51,377 nucleotides of DNA, taken from NCBI RefSeq assembly GCF_000315055.1, contig NZ_BAER01000097.1, forward strand, positions 1 to 51,377, written 5' to 3'. The position numbers and the translations under genes are program-made. Positions within the stretch are counted from its first letter, which is position 1. The number at the start of each line of letters is the position of its first letter. The notes beneath the pieces are model-generated. The model searched no databases, had not been told where the DNA came from, and saw nothing but the letters and a program-made list of their open reading frames with translations. Source of the DNA: Paraglaciecola polaris LMG 21857 (lineage in GTDB: Bacteria > Pseudomonadota > Gammaproteobacteria > Enterobacterales > Alteromonadaceae). Positions 37,481 to 46,605 of the stretch are shown here, piece after piece.

Positions 37481-38161
37481 TTACTTGCCTAAGATACGGC
37501 TTAGCTCGTCGTCGGCTGATGCCTGACCACCTTTAATACCTGCTTGGGACAAGCGTTTCTCTAAGTCATCACTCGATTCCTCAGTGGCTAATTCTTGCGC
37601 AGCTTGTAACTCCGCATCGCGTAATGTTTGCTTGTCTTGAATGCGTTGCAATGATTCAGTGGCAGTTTTCATCTTACTGTTGGCACCTAAATGGCGAGAT
37701 GACACAGCAACTTGTGCTTTTTGCACCGACTCAGTCGCTTTTACCATGTCAACTTGTTGCTCTAGGCGACGTAAATTCCCTTTCGCTTGGCTGATATTGG
37801 TAGCCAATTGTTTTTCAGATTGCTTGAACTGGTCAAGATATTTCTGCTCACTTTCTTGTTCAGCTTTTAAGTCGCTTACTTTTTGAGCGCAATCTAGTGC
37901 CAACTGACGATCGGTATCAATCGCTTTACGGGCATGCGCTTCATATTGATCAATGGATGACTGCAAGCTCGATACTTTTTGTGTGGCCAATTTACACTTG
38001 GCTAGAATCTGCGTGCGCGCATGATCTGATTTACGCAGTTCATCTTTCGCTTCGCGAATTTCTTGTTCAAGGATGCGAATGGCCTGACTATCTGCAACTG
38101 ATTGTGCTGCTTCAGTGGCGCCGCCTTTGACGGCTGTAATTAATTTTCTCCAAACTGACAT
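37481..38161 (-). CDS. yjfJ: PspA/IM30-family protein (YjfJ-like)
   Basis: A 226-residue, almost fully helical protein with long coiled coils (for example ILEQEIREAKDELRKSDHA near residue 30 and AKGNLRRLEQQVDMVKA near residue 125). It is a PspA/IM30/Vipp1 relative in the position of E. coli yjfJ. Such proteins assemble on stressed inner membranes and limit proton leakage. It starts 15 bp after the yjfI-like gene. Confidence 0.87.
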   Translation of the reverse strand: MSVWRKLITAVKGGATEAAQSVADSQAIRILEQEIREAKDELRKSDHARTQILAKCKLATQKVSSLQSSIDQYEAHARKAIDTDRQLALDCAQKVSDLKAEQESEQKYLDQFKQSEKQLATNISQAKGNLRRLEQQVDMVKATESVQKAQVAVSSRHLGANSKMKTATESLQRIQDKQTLRDAELQAAQELATEESSDDLEKRLSQAGIKGGQASADDELSRILGK

Positions 38162-38176
38162 AATGTCACTCCTCGA

Positions 38177-38566
38177 TTAAAGTAAATGTTCTGCATAAGC
38201 ATCTAAAAATGCTTCTACATTCTGAAAAAGTGTTTGCACTTCGATCATCACACTCTCGGCTTTAGATTGAGAGCTGAGTGAGCCAAAGGCAGTATAATAT
38301 TCATCACCTGCAACATTTGAGATACCCACAGTGGTCAATGGGAAAATCATGTGAGATTTTAAAATTTCTTCGTTTAGTGCATGCTTGTCTTTCACTTCAC
38401 TGATTGAAAACAGCAAAGACTCAACCAGAATCTGTTCTCCACTGATTGCTAACCACGCATCAATACCGTCGCTGTTGGCAATTAATAAACAATTTTCTTC
38501 ACGGGTAACAACGAGATCTTGGTTGTCACTAAAAAGGGCCTCAAGTTGATTAAGATCCCATGTCAT
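38177..38566 (-). CDS. yjfI: YjfI-like protein (DUF2170)
   Basis: A 129-residue acidic protein matching the DUF2170 family, first gene of the yjf-type operon. It opens MTWDLNQLEALF and has a conserved DGIDAWLAISGEQILVES block near residue 32. Function unknown. A perfect 14-bp palindrome lies 26 bp upstream of its start. Confidence 0.8.
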   Translation of the reverse strand: MTWDLNQLEALFSDNQDLVVTREENCLLIANSDGIDAWLAISGEQILVESLLFSISEVKDKHALNEEILKSHMIFPLTTVGISNVAGDEYYTAFGSLSSQSKAESVMIEVQTLFQNVEAFLDAYAEHLL

Positions 38567-38592
38567 GGCTACTCTCCTGTATGGCTAATGAC

Positions 38593-38606
38593 CGTATTCG
38601 AATACG
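38593..38606. promoter_or_regulatory. Perfect palindrome upstream of the yjf-type operon
   Basis: CGTATTCGAATACG is a perfect 14-bp dyad between the divergent yjfI-like and DUF6471 genes. An overlapping 10-mer ATACGTCACA (38603-38612) recurs exactly at 38722-38731 close to the other gene. This looks like operator sites for a shared regulator, which is not identified. Confidence 0.5.
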
Positions 38607-38751
38607 TCACAAAATTTGATTGTGGTCGAAGGCGAAACTGGGCCTTAGTGTAGTCGGCTGAAAAACAAATAGTCAAATGTTATTTTCAACGTTTGAAGTT
38701 TATTCGTTACTAATGTAAATTATACGTCACATTTGTATCGGCGGAGCAATT

Positions 38752-39060
38752 ATGCAAAATCACTCAGACGGTCTGACAGCAAAACAGAAGAATAGTGCCT
38801 CGGCAGATTGGCGCCAAGTGGTGCAGCGCCTGCTAAAGGGGGAGATGTCCAAGCGTGGCGTTAAATATCAAGATCTTAGCGAGCGACTCGTGACTATTGG
38901 TGTGAATCAAAGCGCAGACAACTTGCGAAATAAAATAAATAAGGGAATCCTAGGCGCCGATTTGTTGTTACAAATCATGTTTGTGCTGAACATGCGCCGT
39001 ATTGAACGAGACGATATCGTGGATATGTTCAGTGACATGGGGCAAGATCTGCCGCAATAA
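38752..39060 (+). CDS. Small DUF6471-type protein
   Basis: A 102-residue protein resembling the DUF6471 family: WRQVVQRLLKGEMSKRGVKYQDLSERL followed by an NLRNKINKGILGADLLLQIM part. The pattern suggests a helix-turn-helix-like DNA-binding domain (YQDLSERLVTIGVNQSADNL), but this is inferred. A GGAG ribosome site precedes the ATG. It is divergent from the yjf-type operon and may regulate it, or may be independent. Confidence 0.65.
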   Translation: MQNHSDGLTAKQKNSASADWRQVVQRLLKGEMSKRGVKYQDLSERLVTIGVNQSADNLRNKINKGILGADLLLQIMFVLNMRRIERDDIVDMFSDMGQDLPQ

Positions 39061-39293
39061 ATACCTAAGTTAAGCGCTTATTATTGAAATAAATCAGCAA
39101 CACAGGCAAAAAAAACCCAACGCAAGAGTCGCTGGGCAAAATAACAGTTAGGAGAAACGTCAAAAATATTTAAACTGTTGATGTTATTTTAGCCGCCTGA
39201 GGCAAAGTCACAAGCTAACTTTAGTATGCCAAGGCGATTGCAGGTATTAATTATTATACGTAAAATGATGGGCTATGTTTCCCAGGATGATAT

Positions 39294-40334
39294 ATGAAAG
39301 TTTCTGAATTCCAGTTTGATTTACCTGAAGCCCTGATCGCGCGTTATCCCACTAAGGAACGTACGGCAAGCCGTTTACTGCACTTGTCCCCCGATGGTCT
39401 TTCCCACTTACAATTCACCGATGTATTAAGCCTGATCAATCCCGGCGATTTGTTAATTTTCAATAATACCCGAGTGATCCCCGCGCGTTTGCTTGGTCAA
39501 AAAGCGTCCGGTGGTAAAGTCGAGGTGTTAATAGAACGCATTATTGACGATCATCATGTTCTTGCGCATGTACGTGCTAGCAAGTCGCCAAAGGAAGGTA
39601 CCCGTTTACTGCTCGAAAGCAGCGTGCAAATGGAAATGGTTGGTCGCCAAGATGCGTTGTTTGAACTCAAACTGCTTAATTCAGAACCGATCCTGGAGGT
39701 ACTCGAGCAATACGGTCACATGCCATTACCGCCTTATATTGATCGCCCAGATGAAGCATCAGACAAGGAACGTTATCAAACGGTATACAATCAAAAGCCT
39801 GGCGCGGTTGCAGCACCGACCGCAGGTTTGCATTTTGATGATGCTATATTAAAGCAGTTACAAGACAAAGGCGTAAACACCGAATTCGTCACCCTGCATG
39901 TGGGTGCTGGAACATTTCAGCCAGTGCGAGTAGATAATATTCTTGAACATAAAATGCACTCTGAATACGCGGAAGTACCGGAAAGTGTGGTTAATGCCAT
40001 CGCTAAAACCAAAGCTGCGGGCAAGCGGGTCATTGCGGTAGGTACCACTTCTGTTCGCTCATTAGAATCCGCTGCACAAGCAGCCATTAAAGACGGGACA
40101 GGATTAGCGCCATTTTTCAGTGACACCGATATTTTCATCTATCCTGGTTATCAATTTCAAGTCGTTGATGCCATGTTGACCAATTTTCATCTATCCGAGT
40201 CAACCCTTATCATGCTCGTCAGTGCTTTTGCCGGTAAAGAGAATGTAATGAACGCATACCAAGCAGCAATCGCCCAACAATACCGCTTTTTCAGTTATGG
40301 AGATGCAATGTTTATTGAGAAAAACCAGTCTTAG
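39294..40334 (+). CDS. queA: S-adenosylmethionine:tRNA ribosyltransferase-isomerase
   Basis: A 346-residue QueA, full length. It transfers the ribose part of S-adenosylmethionine to preQ1 in tRNA to make epoxyqueuosine, a late step in queuosine synthesis. Typical segments are [22 protein letters not shown] at the N-terminus, [13 protein letters not shown] near residue 54 and [12 protein letters not shown] near residue 169. It heads the conserved queA-tgt-yajC-secDF block; the 157-bp gap before tgt suggests tgt has an extra promoter. Confidence 0.96.
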   Translation: MKVSEFQFDLPEALIARYPTKERTASRLLHLSPDGLSHLQFTDVLSLINPGDLLIFNNTRVIPARLLGQKASGGKVEVLIERIIDDHHVLAHVRASKSPKEGTRLLLESSVQMEMVGRQDALFELKLLNSEPILEVLEQYGHMPLPPYIDRPDEASDKERYQTVYNQKPGAVAAPTAGLHFDDAILKQLQDKGVNTEFVTLHVGAGTFQPVRVDNILEHKMHSEYAEVPESVVNAIAKTKAAGKRVIAVGTTSVRSLESAAQAAIKDGTGLAPFFSDTDIFIYPGYQFQVVDAMLTNFHLSESTLIMLVSAFAGKENVMNAYQAAIAQQYRFFSYGDAMFIEKNQS

Positions 40335-40389
40335 CTTCGTCATAAATAAATTGTTCGTTATTAGTTTTTATTCGTTAGCGCAATTCGTA

Positions 40390-40395
40390 TATAAT
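40390..40395 (+). promoter_or_regulatory. Candidate -10 box of a tgt promoter
   Basis: A perfect TATAAT lies about 95 bp before tgt, in the gap after queA. The -35 region is poor (TTATTC at 16 bp). This would give tgt-yajC-secDF transcription independent of queA. Confidence 0.4.
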
Positions 40396-40428
40396 CCGGC
40401 CACTTTTTGTCAGCAACTCGCTTGTTAG

Positions 40429-41604
<1,176 letters not shown>

Positions 41605-41634
41605 CTACAAAACTTAACTTTATATGGGGAATTT

Positions 41635-41970
41635 ATGAGCTTATTTATCTCTGATGCTTATGCACAGGACGCAACAGGTGCTTCAGGCGGCGGATTCGAA
41701 ATGCTAATTATGCTTGGTGTATTTGGATTGATTTTTTACTTTATGTTATATCGTCCACAAGCAAAGCGTGTAAAAGAGCATAAAAATTTGGTTACCTCAT
41801 TGGGCAAAGGCGATGAAGTCTTGACTCAAGGTGGTATGGTTGGACGTATAGTGAAAGTATCTGATGAAAAAGACTTTTTAGAAATCGCCTTAAACGATAC
41901 TACTAACATCGTTGTGCAAAAATCTGCTATCTCAGCTGTGTTGCCAAAAGGCACGATGAAAGCGATTTAA
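41635..41970 (+). CDS. yajC: Preprotein translocase subunit YajC
   Basis: A 111-residue single-span inner-membrane protein (helix about residues 22-40, ending FYFMLYRPQAKR) with the usual cytoplasmic YajC domain (GDEVLTQGGMVGRIVKV). It associates with SecDF and the Sec translocon. It has a ribosome site GGGG before the ATG and lies 30 bp after tgt. Confidence 0.95.
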   Translation: MSLFISDAYAQDATGASGGGFEMLIMLGVFGLIFYFMLYRPQAKRVKEHKNLVTSLGKGDEVLTQGGMVGRIVKVSDEKDFLEIALNDTTNIVVQKSAISAVLPKGTMKAI

Positions 41971-41984
41971 ATTCAGTTACGTCT

Positions 41985-42012
41985 AATAAAGCGGGCCATT
42001 GCCCGCTTTATT
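41985..42012 (+). terminator. Perfect stem-loop between yajC and secD
   Basis: AATAAAGCGGGC (41985-41996) pairs perfectly with GCCCGCTTTATT (42001-42012) around CATT, followed by a weak U-rich stretch. It looks like a partial terminator or attenuator inside the operon, placed 35 bp before the secD start. It may set the yajC to secDF ratio. Confidence 0.6.
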
Positions 42013-42046
42013 TATGTTACGCCAGCCAAAACGGAAGGATTTTCAC

Positions 42047-43891
42047 GTGTTAAACCAAACTCCGCTATGGAAGTACCTAGTACTGATATTTATTATCGGT
42101 ATTTGTGCTCTATACGCCACCCCAAATTTGTACGGTGAGGACCACGCAGTGCAAATCTCTGCAGGCCGTAATGCAACCGTCGATGACGCTTTGCTTAATC
42201 AGGTCACAGAAACATTAGCCACACAAGGTATTGCTAGCAAGAGTATTGTGCTGGACAACCAACAGATTCTCGTTCGACTTACCAATGCAGATTCTCAGCT
42301 AATCGCCAGAGAGACGTTAGAGCGTGCCTTAGGTGATGATTATTACGTCGCCATGAATTTGGCCCCTGATACCCCAGCGTGGTTAGAGGCTTTAGGTGGC
42401 GCACCAATGAAGTTAGGACTCGATTTGCGCGGCGGGGTGCATTTCTTAATGGAAGTTGACATGAACTCTGCGGTCAACAAGTCATTCGAAGACATGGTGG
42501 GGGATTTCAGAAGTGCCTTGCGCGAAGAAGGCATTCGCTATCGTACCGTGCGTCAAGTCGAGGGCGGAGTAGAAATATTTTTCCGCGACCAAGATACCTT
42601 AGATAAAGCTGAATTCTTTTTACGCAATCGGAATCGAGACTTGGTTTTTACCGAGAAAAACGATCTGAAAATCATGGTCAGCATGTCAGAGCAAAAACTG
42701 GCTGAGACACGCGATTACGCTGTGAAGCAAAACATTACCATTATCCGTAATCGGGTAAATCAGTTAGGTGTTGCTGAGCCGAGTGTGCAAAAACAAGGTG
42801 TTGACCGTATCGCTGTGCAGTTACCCGGTATTCAAGATACGGCCAGAGCAAAAGAAATCTTAAACGCTACCGCAACACTTGAGTTTCGTTCGGTGGATTT
42901 AGACCATGATGTACGCGATGCTGTAGCTGGTCGTGTACCGGCGGGCTCTGAATTGGTGTTGAACCAAGACGGACAACCTCAACTACTGAAAAAGAAGATT
43001 ATTTTAACCGGTAATCATATTATCGACGCCAACTCTAGCGCTGATGAGTATGGTATTCCTCAGGTTAATATCTCCCTTGATTCTAAAGGCGGCAGCAAAA
43101 TGTCGCAGTTTACCAAAGACAGTATCGGTAAACCTATGGCCACCGTTTTTATTGAATATAAATCTACCGGTGAGCGTGATGCAAACGAAAAACTAATATT
43201 TGAAGCAAAGCGAGAAGTGATCAGTGTCGCTACAATTCAAGCGCGATTAGGCAGTAGTTTCCGTATCACAGGATTAGATTCCCCTCAAGAAGCGCATAAT
43301 TTAGCGTTATTACTGCGTGCTGGAGCGCTGATCGCGCCCATCCAAATTGTGGAAGAGCGCACTGTAGGGCCAAGTTTAGGTAAAGAAAACATCAGATTAG
43401 GTACGCAAGCCATTATTTGGGGCTTTATTGCGGTGCTTATTTTTATGCTGATTTATTACAAAGGATTTGGCTTAGTGGCTAACTTAGCTCTGACCTTAAA
43501 TCTGGTGATGATAGTCGGTATTATGTCGATGATCCCTGGCGCGGCATTATCCCTACCAGGTATGGCAGGTATCGTACTCACAGTTGGTATGGCGGTGGAT
43601 GCAAACGTACTGATTTTTGAGCGTATCCGGGAAGAATTACGTGAAGGGCGAAGCCCACAACAAGCGATACATCATGGTTACGACAGCGCGTTCTCAACTA
43701 TCTTAGATGCGAACATTACTACCTTCATTGTCGGTTTGATATTGTTCGCTGTAGGTACAGGCCCTATTAAAGGCTTCTCGATTACCTTAATGATAGGTAT
43801 CGCCACTTCCATGTTTACCGCAATTTTTGTTACCCGTGCTGTTGTTAATGCATGGTGTGGTGGTAAGCCATTGAAAAAATTATCTATATAG
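42047..43891 (+). CDS. secD: Protein translocase subunit SecD
   Basis: A 614-residue SecD. The GTG start at 42047 is preferred: AAGGA lies 8 bases before it, and the protein then begins [14 protein letters not shown], aligning with the E. coli N-terminus; a longer frame from 41999 would run through the stem-loop. It has an N-terminal helix, a large periplasmic domain (P1) and five C-terminal helices with the motifs [12 protein letters not shown] and [18 protein letters not shown]. With SecF it uses the proton gradient to pull proteins across the inner membrane. Confidence 0.95.
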   Translation: MLNQTPLWKYLVLIFIIGICALYATPNLYGEDHAVQISAGRNATVDDALLNQVTETLATQGIASKSIVLDNQQILVRLTNADSQLIARETLERALGDDYYVAMNLAPDTPAWLEALGGAPMKLGLDLRGGVHFLMEVDMNSAVNKSFEDMVGDFRSALREEGIRYRTVRQVEGGVEIFFRDQDTLDKAEFFLRNRNRDLVFTEKNDLKIMVSMSEQKLAETRDYAVKQNITIIRNRVNQLGVAEPSVQKQGVDRIAVQLPGIQDTARAKEILNATATLEFRSVDLDHDVRDAVAGRVPAGSELVLNQDGQPQLLKKKIILTGNHIIDANSSADEYGIPQVNISLDSKGGSKMSQFTKDSIGKPMATVFIEYKSTGERDANEKLIFEAKREVISVATIQARLGSSFRITGLDSPQEAHNLALLLRAGALIAPIQIVEERTVGPSLGKENIRLGTQAIIWGFIAVLIFMLIYYKGFGLVANLALTLNLVMIVGIMSMIPGAALSLPGMAGIVLTVGMAVDANVLIFERIREELREGRSPQQAIHHGYDSAFSTILDANITTFIVGLILFAVGTGPIKGFSITLMIGIATSMFTAIFVTRAVVNAWCGGKPLKKLSI

Positions 43892-43901
43892 GAGCCGTGA
43901 T

Positions 43902-44843
43902 ATGCAATTGTTAAACATGAAAAACACAGTTGGCTTTTTGTCGTTACGTATTCCAGCGGCGATATTCTCCACGGTATTAATTCTTGGTTCGTTGGTCTCC
44001 TTGGCTGTGAATCAGCTCAACTGGGGCTTGGATTTTACCGGTGGTACACAAATTGAAATGCGTTATGAAGGGGTTGCGAATTTAGATGCGATCCGCGGTG
44101 AATTAACCCAAGCGGGTTTTAACGAACCTATCGTACAAAATTATGGCAGTAGTCAAGACGTCCTTATACGTATTGCACCGATTGACGGCGTGAAAAACGT
44201 TGAAATTGGTGACCGGGTTGTGAATGCGTTGCAAACCGCCGATCCCGGTACTGAAAAGCGCGGTATTGCGTTTGTAGGACCCAATATTGGTGATGAGCTG
44301 GCTGAGCAGGGGGGATTAGCTATGCTGGTATCTTTGCTATGTATCTTGGTGTACGTCGCTATGCGCTTCGAATGGCGTTTTGCCCTAGGCTCGGTTATCG
44401 CATTGGCGCACGATGTTATTCTCACCTTAGGTTTGTTCTCGATTTTACAATTGGAGTTCGATTTAACGGTATTGGCTGCGGTACTGGCGGTCATCGGTTA
44501 CTCGTTGAACGATACCATAGTGGTATCTGATCGGATCCGTGAAAATTTCCGCAAAATACGCAACTCAGACACCGAAGAAATAATCAATATTTCACTTACT
44601 CAAACCCTGAATCGAACCATCATTACTTCACTCACGACTGTGTTGGTGTTGATGTCATTGTTCTTGTTAGGTGGCGCGACAATTCACGGTTTTGCAACCG
44701 CGTTGTTGTTTGGGGTGCTGATTGGTACATACTCATCTATTTACGTAGCCAGTTTAGTGGCACTGTGGTTAGGGGTGAGTCGTGAAGACTTAATGCCAAC
44801 TGAGATAGAGAAAGAGGGCGCTGACCAAGAGTCGATGTTGTAA
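43902..44843 (+). CDS. secF: Protein translocase subunit SecF
   Basis: A 313-residue SecF with six membrane helices. The D1-type motif WGLDFTGGTQIEMRY lies near residue 41, and VIGYSLNDTIVVSDRIREN near residue 200. It pairs with SecD as a proton-driven factor that completes protein export. It starts 10 bp after secD and ends in a strong terminator; it is the last host gene before the mobile element. Confidence 0.96.
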   Translation: MQLLNMKNTVGFLSLRIPAAIFSTVLILGSLVSLAVNQLNWGLDFTGGTQIEMRYEGVANLDAIRGELTQAGFNEPIVQNYGSSQDVLIRIAPIDGVKNVEIGDRVVNALQTADPGTEKRGIAFVGPNIGDELAEQGGLAMLVSLLCILVYVAMRFEWRFALGSVIALAHDVILTLGLFSILQLEFDLTVLAAVLAVIGYSLNDTIVVSDRIRENFRKIRNSDTEEIINISLTQTLNRTIITSLTTVLVLMSLFLLGGATIHGFATALLFGVLIGTYSSIYVASLVALWLGVSREDLMPTEIEKEGADQESML

Positions 44844-44887
44844 TTTACACCATATGAGCTTGTCTCATATACCTGTTAGATTATGTG

Positions 44888-44918
44888 AAAGCCGCTTAAG
44901 TAATTAAGCGGCTTTTTT
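44888..44918 (+). terminator. Terminator of the secDF operon
   Basis: AAAGCCGCTTAA (44888-44899) pairs perfectly with TTAAGCGGCTTT (44904-44915) around GTAA, followed by more Ts. It ends secF transcription 45 bp past the stop. Confidence 0.93.
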
Positions 44919-45020
44919 ATTGGTCTATATGGGCAAAAAGTACAACTCCATAATGTTGGGACGTTGAGGAATAGCTTGGGGGGTGTTCCGGCGTATGACA
45001 GGTACAAAAAAACGAGTCAT

Positions 45021-45055
45021 ATGTTATATATAGTGCTTTTAAGTGTGTATAACAT
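45021..45055. repeat. Inverted repeat in the leader of the mobile element
   Basis: ATGTTATA (45021-45028) is complementary to TATAACAT (45048-45055), with 19 bp between. It lies between the secF terminator and the gmtY promoter, where the left end of the element should be. It could be a recombinase or regulator site; the true boundary cannot be fixed from one sequence. Confidence 0.4.
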
Positions 45056-45060
45056 GTATT

Positions 45061-45086
45061 AAGGCAGAGAAATCTGCCTTTTCTTT
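45061..45086 (+). terminator. Insulating terminator upstream of gmtY
   Basis: AAGGCAGA (45061-45068) pairs perfectly with TCTGCCTT (45073-45080) around a GAAA tetraloop, followed by TTCTTT. It stops transcripts entering from the left just before the gmtY promoter. Confidence 0.75.
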
Positions 45087-45112
45087 GACAAAAATACATT
45101 AAGGGATATAGT
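45085..45112 (+). promoter_or_regulatory. Sigma-70 promoter of the GMT operon
   Basis: TTGACA (45085-45090), a 16-bp spacer and TATAGT (45107-45112): a perfect -35 and a 5-of-6 -10. Transcription would start near 45119, about 29 bases before the TTG start of gmtY. Confidence 0.8.
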
Positions 45113-45134
45113 GTACTGTATGTTTATTGTGTAC
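45111..45134. promoter_or_regulatory. Possible operator over the gmtY promoter
   Basis: GTGTAC occurs at 45111-45116 and again at 45129-45134. TGTAC and GTACA also form an inverted pair. The sites cover the end of the -10, the start point and the leader, so a protein bound here would block transcription. Autoregulation by a GMT protein is an inference. Confidence 0.4.
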
Positions 45135-45147
45135 AGGGATACGATAT

Positions 45148-46605
45148 TTGTCTTCAGTCAAAGTAAAAGCCACCGTTGTTGAAGATAACACGGGCATAAA
45201 AAGCCAACTGCCAGTGTTGCTTACCGAACAAGGCGAATTGAGTGTTGTAACGGATTACCTTCTTAAAATGGAGGCTAACGGTGTCAGTGCGTCCGTCATG
45301 AATCAATTCATTCAAGTCGTTTCTTTGCTTTTAGATTATATGGAGGCAAACAAGGACTTGTTCAACGACCCAAAAATTCTCTTCCAGACCTTTGCTAAGC
45401 GTTTGTATAGCGGCACTATCGGAGAAGATGGACTCGATCCGTCAGGTTTATATTGGATGCCAAGCTCAACAGAGCATGTCAATAAACACATCCATAGGCT
45501 GACAGCTTTTACTGACTGGATTGCTAATAAGCAAGGTACTGAGCCAATGAACCCCTTGCGTGATGCGACTTCGCATGAACAACGCTTAAATTACGCAGCA
45601 TGGTTTCGTAAAAACCAAAATGATTTTCTCGGCCATATCGAAGATAAGAACATCAATAAAACCATTCGTAAAGCCAGAGCAATGAAGGGCCGCACATCTT
45701 TAACCATGACTGAAGACGATGCAATTGCCTTTCCAGAAAAACACTGGGAGTCATTATTCAAAGATGGAATTGGTGGCGCAAAAGACCCAAGGGTAGCACT
45801 AAGAGATAAGCTTATTCTTCTGCTGATGCACGGCGGTGGTCTGCGAGAAAGTGAAGCGTTATCAATTTGGGTGACGGATGTGTTTGAAGACCCTTACAAT
45901 CCAGATAATGCTGTGGTTCGGGTATACAACGAAGTTGATGGTAAAGCACCTGATGGCTGGCGCAGTCGAAGTGGGAAGCATACCAGAGCAGCCTATCTTA
46001 AAGAAGAATATGCCCGTATACCGCGAATCAAAATGCAGGGTACATCGCGGATTGGCTGGAAGAGTCGTGTCGTTGATCATCGAGATAGCTACCTCCAAGT
46101 ACAATGGTTCCCAACGGACTATGGCAAGGTCTTTATGTCACTTTGGAAGAACTACCAAAAGTACCGAGCCAGCATTGATTGCCATCACCCGTATGCGTTT
46201 ATCTCCTTTCATCACAGCGCCCTTGGTAACCCCTACACCCTGAATGCCTTTCACCAAAGCTATGCGCTGGGTCTAAAGCGCATTGGGTTAGCACCGAATA
46301 AAGCGGAAGGGTTAGGGCCACACGGACACCGACATAACTACGGTAGACGTTTAGATTGTTCAGGGCTTAACCCGTTAGTCATTCGCCGCTGTATGCACCA
46401 CAAATCACTGGAGTCTCAGGTTCCCTACACAGGCAAAGGGCAACAGGAAATCTCTGATGAACTCAACAAAGCCTCGCTGCAACTGGCAAATCCTGAGTCC
46501 AAAGTGAAACCACTGGATTGGCAAACATTAGTCGAACATGGTTTTGACGACATTGACCCGCAAGGGTATTTCACAGGCAAGCATCCGAAATTACGAGGTA
46601 AATAA
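45148..46605 (+). CDS. gmtY: Gamma-Mobile-Trio tyrosine recombinase GmtY
   Basis: A 485-residue tyrosine recombinase. The catalytic domain is the C-terminal half: Arg233 in GGLRESEAL, His392 and Arg395 in HGHRHNYGRR, His418 and nucleophile Tyr427 in HHKSLESQVPYTG. The N-terminal ~200 residues are a helical core-binding part. Start TTG 45148 is chosen because AGGGA lies 8 bases upstream; a TTG at 45127 lacks a site. As first gene of the trio it should cut and rejoin DNA at the ends of the island. Its stop overlaps the gmtZ start by one base (TAATG). Family assignment rests on the gene order and on all three proteins together. Confidence 0.85.
   Translation: MSSVKVKATVVEDNTGIKSQLPVLLTEQGELSVVTDYLLKMEANGVSASVMNQFIQVVSLLLDYMEANKDLFNDPKILFQTFAKRLYSGTIGEDGLDPSGLYWMPSSTEHVNKHIHRLTAFTDWIANKQGTEPMNPLRDATSHEQRLNYAAWFRKNQNDFLGHIEDKNINKTIRKARAMKGRTSLTMTEDDAIAFPEKHWESLFKDGIGGAKDPRVALRDKLILLLMHGGGLRESEALSIWVTDVFEDPYNPDNAVVRVYNEVDGKAPDGWRSRSGKHTRAAYLKEEYARIPRIKMQGTSRIGWKSRVVDHRDSYLQVQWFPTDYGKVFMSLWKNYQKYRASIDCHHPYAFISFHHSALGNPYTLNAFHQSYALGLKRIGLAPNKAEGLGPHGHRHNYGRRLDCSGLNPLVIRRCMHHKSLESQVPYTGKGQQEISDELNKASLQLANPESKVKPLDWQTLVEHGFDDIDPQGYFTGKHPKLRGK

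Noticed and set aside
39117-39137. Imperfect hairpin after the DUF6471 gene
   Set aside because: Short stem with a mismatch and a flanking A-run on the wrong side for that gene; not convincing as a terminator.
41999-42046. Longer N-terminus for SecD (starting MPALFML)
   Set aside because: It would start inside the stem-loop and add residues not seen in SecD proteins; the GTG at 42047 has a good ribosome site.
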